From CAZKUN01 sp964555935 (lineage in GTDB: Bacteria > Armatimonadota > Zipacnadia > Zipacnadales > VGFC01): DNA of 15,474 bases. The DNA lies in contig CAZKUN010000218.1 in NCBI GenBank assembly GCA_964555935.1, forward strand, positions 1 through 15,474. Reading direction: 5' to 3'. Positions 13,741 through 15,474 of this stretch are shown in pieces. How positions within the stretch are numbered: the stretch's first letter is position 1; each line of letters begins with the position of its first letter. The translations under genes were made by a program, and so were the position numbers. The notes under the pieces were generated by a model. It was not told where the DNA came from. It searched no databases and worked only from the letters and a program-made list of their open reading frames with translations.

Positions 13741-15474
13741 ATGTTAGACATGACGAAAGACAACACCCAACCAGGCGTGGACCTGCTTCAGGCAATGGCC
13801 GCGGCATCACCTTTGGCCGTCGTCGCCCTTGACCCGGATGGAGTCGTCACCTACTGGAACCCAGCAGCGGAGCGCCTCTTCGGCTACGCGTCAGACGACG
13901 TACTCGGGCGGCCTCTGCAAATCGTGCCGCCCGGAGAAGTGGGTGACTTCCGCGACGTGGTCCACCGAGTTCTCGACGGTGAGCCACTGGTCGGCCACGA
14001 GACGCGGCGCCAAACCAAGGATGGGCGGTTGATCGATGTCAGCGTGTCCACATCGGCGATCCACGACCAAGACGGTAATGTCACCGGCATGGCGGGCTTC
14101 GTCGAGGACATCAGCAAGAGGAAGCGCGCCGAGGGCCGGATAGCGCGGATGGTGGCAGGTCAGCACGCGGTCCTCACGGCCACCGATCGGCTGATCCGTT
14201 GCGAGGACGCCGACGCCCTGCACCGCATGGCTGTCGAACTTGCGCGTGAGAACCTGGGCCTCGAGCGCTGCTCGCTGTTCATTCGAGACGGCGAGTGGAT
14301 GCGCGGGACCTACGGCACCGACATGCACGGGCAGACGACGTTCGAGACAGCGGGCACCCACCGTATTGCCGCCGACGCGCGGGCACGACGAGGCGCTTCG
14401 CCCGACGGGCGCCTTTGGCGAGCGATCGAGACCGCACGCCACGAGTGGAACGGCACGGGCTATGAGGAGATGGACCCGGCGTGGGTGGTGACCACGCCTG
14501 TGGCCGTTGACGGCGAGTGCGTGGGTGTCTTCTACAACGACGCCGCCATCACCGGCTCGCCACTGGACGAGACCGAACAAGATCTGCTGGCGGTCTACTG
14601 CTCCATCCTCGGACGGATACTGGAGCGCAAGGCAGCTGAGGCCGCGTTAACCGAGTCCGAGGCCAGGCACCGGACGCTGTTCGAGTCCACTCGTGATGCG
14701 GTGATGATACTGGACGCCGAGGCCTTCCTCGACGGCAATCAGGCGACGCTTGACGTATTCGGGTGCGCCACGCGCGAGGAGTTCCTCGGCAGGCACCCCG
14801 GCGAGGTGTCGCCGCCCAAGCAGCCTGATGGGCGCGACTCGCGCTCCGTCGCCGACGAGCGCATTGCCACAGCGCTTCGGGAGGGCTCAGACCACTTCGA
14901 GTGGCTGCACTGCCGAGTGGACGGCACGGAGTTTCCGGCGGACGTGCTGCTCAGCCGACTCGACCTGGGCGAGGGTCCTATGCTGCAGGCCGTGGTCCGA
15001 GACATCACCGCCCGCAAGAAGGCAGAGGAGGGGACGCGCCAGACCTCCAAACTCGAATCGATTGGGGCCCTAGCAGGCGGCGTCGCGCACGACTTCAACA
15101 ACATCCTCACCGGCATCATTGGGTATGCCGACATTATGCGAGACGAGGGGCTCGTCGGGTCGGAGGGGACCCAGGAACTCGCGACGATTCGGGAACTAGC
15201 GGACAAGGCCGCCAACCTGACCCGTCAACTGCTGGCGTTCAGCCGCCAACAACCGATCGAGACGAAGATCCTGAAGCCGAACGAGCTGATCCACGAGCTG
15301 ACGAAGCTGCTCGGGCGCGTGATAGGCGAGGACGTCAGGGTCCAACTGAACCTCGCGGAGGGTCTGCACAGAATCAGCGCTGACGCAGGCCAGGTTCAAC
15401 AAGTCATCATGAACCTCGTGGTCAACGCTCGCGACGCCATGCCCGAGGGCGGCACGCTCACCATCGAGACCGCC
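13741..15474 (+). CDS. PAS-GAF-PAS sensor histidine kinase (HisKA/HATPase), C-terminus beyond window
   Basis: Open for 578 codons to the window edge, so incomplete at its C-terminus. ATG 13741 has a strong RBS, AAGGAGG (13728-13734), 6 nt upstream. Order: PAS (about 15-130, DGVVTYWNPAAERLFGYASD), GAF (about 140-298, ENLGLERCSLFIRDGEWMRG), PAS (about 306-428, FEWLHCRVDGTEFPADVLLS), then a HisKA dimerisation helix with GGVAHDFNNILTGIIGYAD, His450 being the phospho-acceptor. The ATPase N box begins at VVNARDAMPEGG (Asn562). No signal peptide or membrane span is seen. The missing part should hold the G boxes and may add a receiver, since kinases with this H box are often hybrids. Its GAF-PAS module is clearly related to that of the kinase at 10059, although the kinase cores belong to different classes. 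Confidence 0.92.
   Translation, partial: MLDMTKDNTQPGVDLLQAMAAASPLAVVALDPDGVVTYWNPAAERLFGYASDDVLGRPLQIVPPGEVGDFRDVVHRVLDGEPLVGHETRRQTKDGRLIDVSVSTSAIHDQDGNVTGMAGFVEDISKRKRAEGRIARMVAGQHAVLTATDRLIRCEDADALHRMAVELARENLGLERCSLFIRDGEWMRGTYGTDMHGQTTFETAGTHRIAADARARRGASPDGRLWRAIETARHEWNGTGYEEMDPAWVVTTPVAVDGECVGVFYNDAAITGSPLDETEQDLLAVYCSILGRILERKAAEAALTESEARHRTLFESTRDAVMILDAEAFLDGNQATLDVFGCATREEFLGRHPGEVSPPKQPDGRDSRSVADERIATALREGSDHFEWLHCRVDGTEFPADVLLSRLDLGEGPMLQAVVRDITARKKAEEGTRQTSKLESIGALAGGVAHDFNNILTGIIGYADIMRDEGLVGSEGTQELATIRELADKAANLTRQLLAFSRQQPIETKILKPNELIHELTKLLGRVIGEDVRVQLNLAEGLHRISADAGQVQQVIMNLVVNARDAMPEGGTLTIETA

Overview
The window is GC-rich bacterial DNA with every recognisable gene on the + strand. 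The prepilin near the left end has a mature start ending in FPVFARAREKAR followed by SCSSNLRQLG, a form I associate with Armatimonadota. Planctomycete and Lentisphaera homologues usually carry different variants. I therefore suggest Armatimonadota or a close relative, but a single family cannot prove it. Nothing points to a phage or an intact mobile island.

Left block (1-5240): a hairpin that probably ends an upstream gene is followed by a type IV prepilin-like/H-X9-DG protein, an ECF sigma factor, and an anti-sigma gene overlapping it by 4 bases. The anti-sigma protein is the most striking item. In one 1019-residue chain it carries a zinc-binding anti-sigma motif, one membrane span, a FecR-like domain, about 14 HEAT-type repeats and a C-terminal laminin-B-like domain. 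A short coiled-coil ORF follows, then a strong hairpin. An approximately 84-bp leader is present twice, before the sigma gene and before the prepilin gene. This suggests the sigma factor controls itself and the prepilin.

Middle block (5241-7979): a hairpin-rich spacer with a run of 12 C precedes two envelope proteins. One is a membrane-anchored ankyrin-repeat protein. The other is a secreted protein with a gingipain (C25)-like fold whose expected catalytic Cys seems replaced, followed by a cadherin-like/tandem-95 domain and a carboxypeptidase-regulatory-like domain.

Decayed block (7980-10058): two near-identical GC-rich palindromes, a frameshifted N-terminal fragment of a large serine recombinase, and an IS transposase that has lost its catalytic core and has a stop codon in its C-terminal remnant. 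The last ~570 bp have no convincing gene.

Right block (10059-15474): a signalling cluster. A soluble GAF-PAS-PAS-PAS HisKA_3 kinase is followed 6 bases later by its probable NarL/LuxR-type response regulator. Next come a stand-alone receiver and a PAS-GAF-PAS kinase of a different class (HisKA with GVAHDFNN box) that runs off the window. The two kinases share a related GAF-PAS sensor module on unrelated kinase cores, so they may read the same signal and pass it to different outputs.
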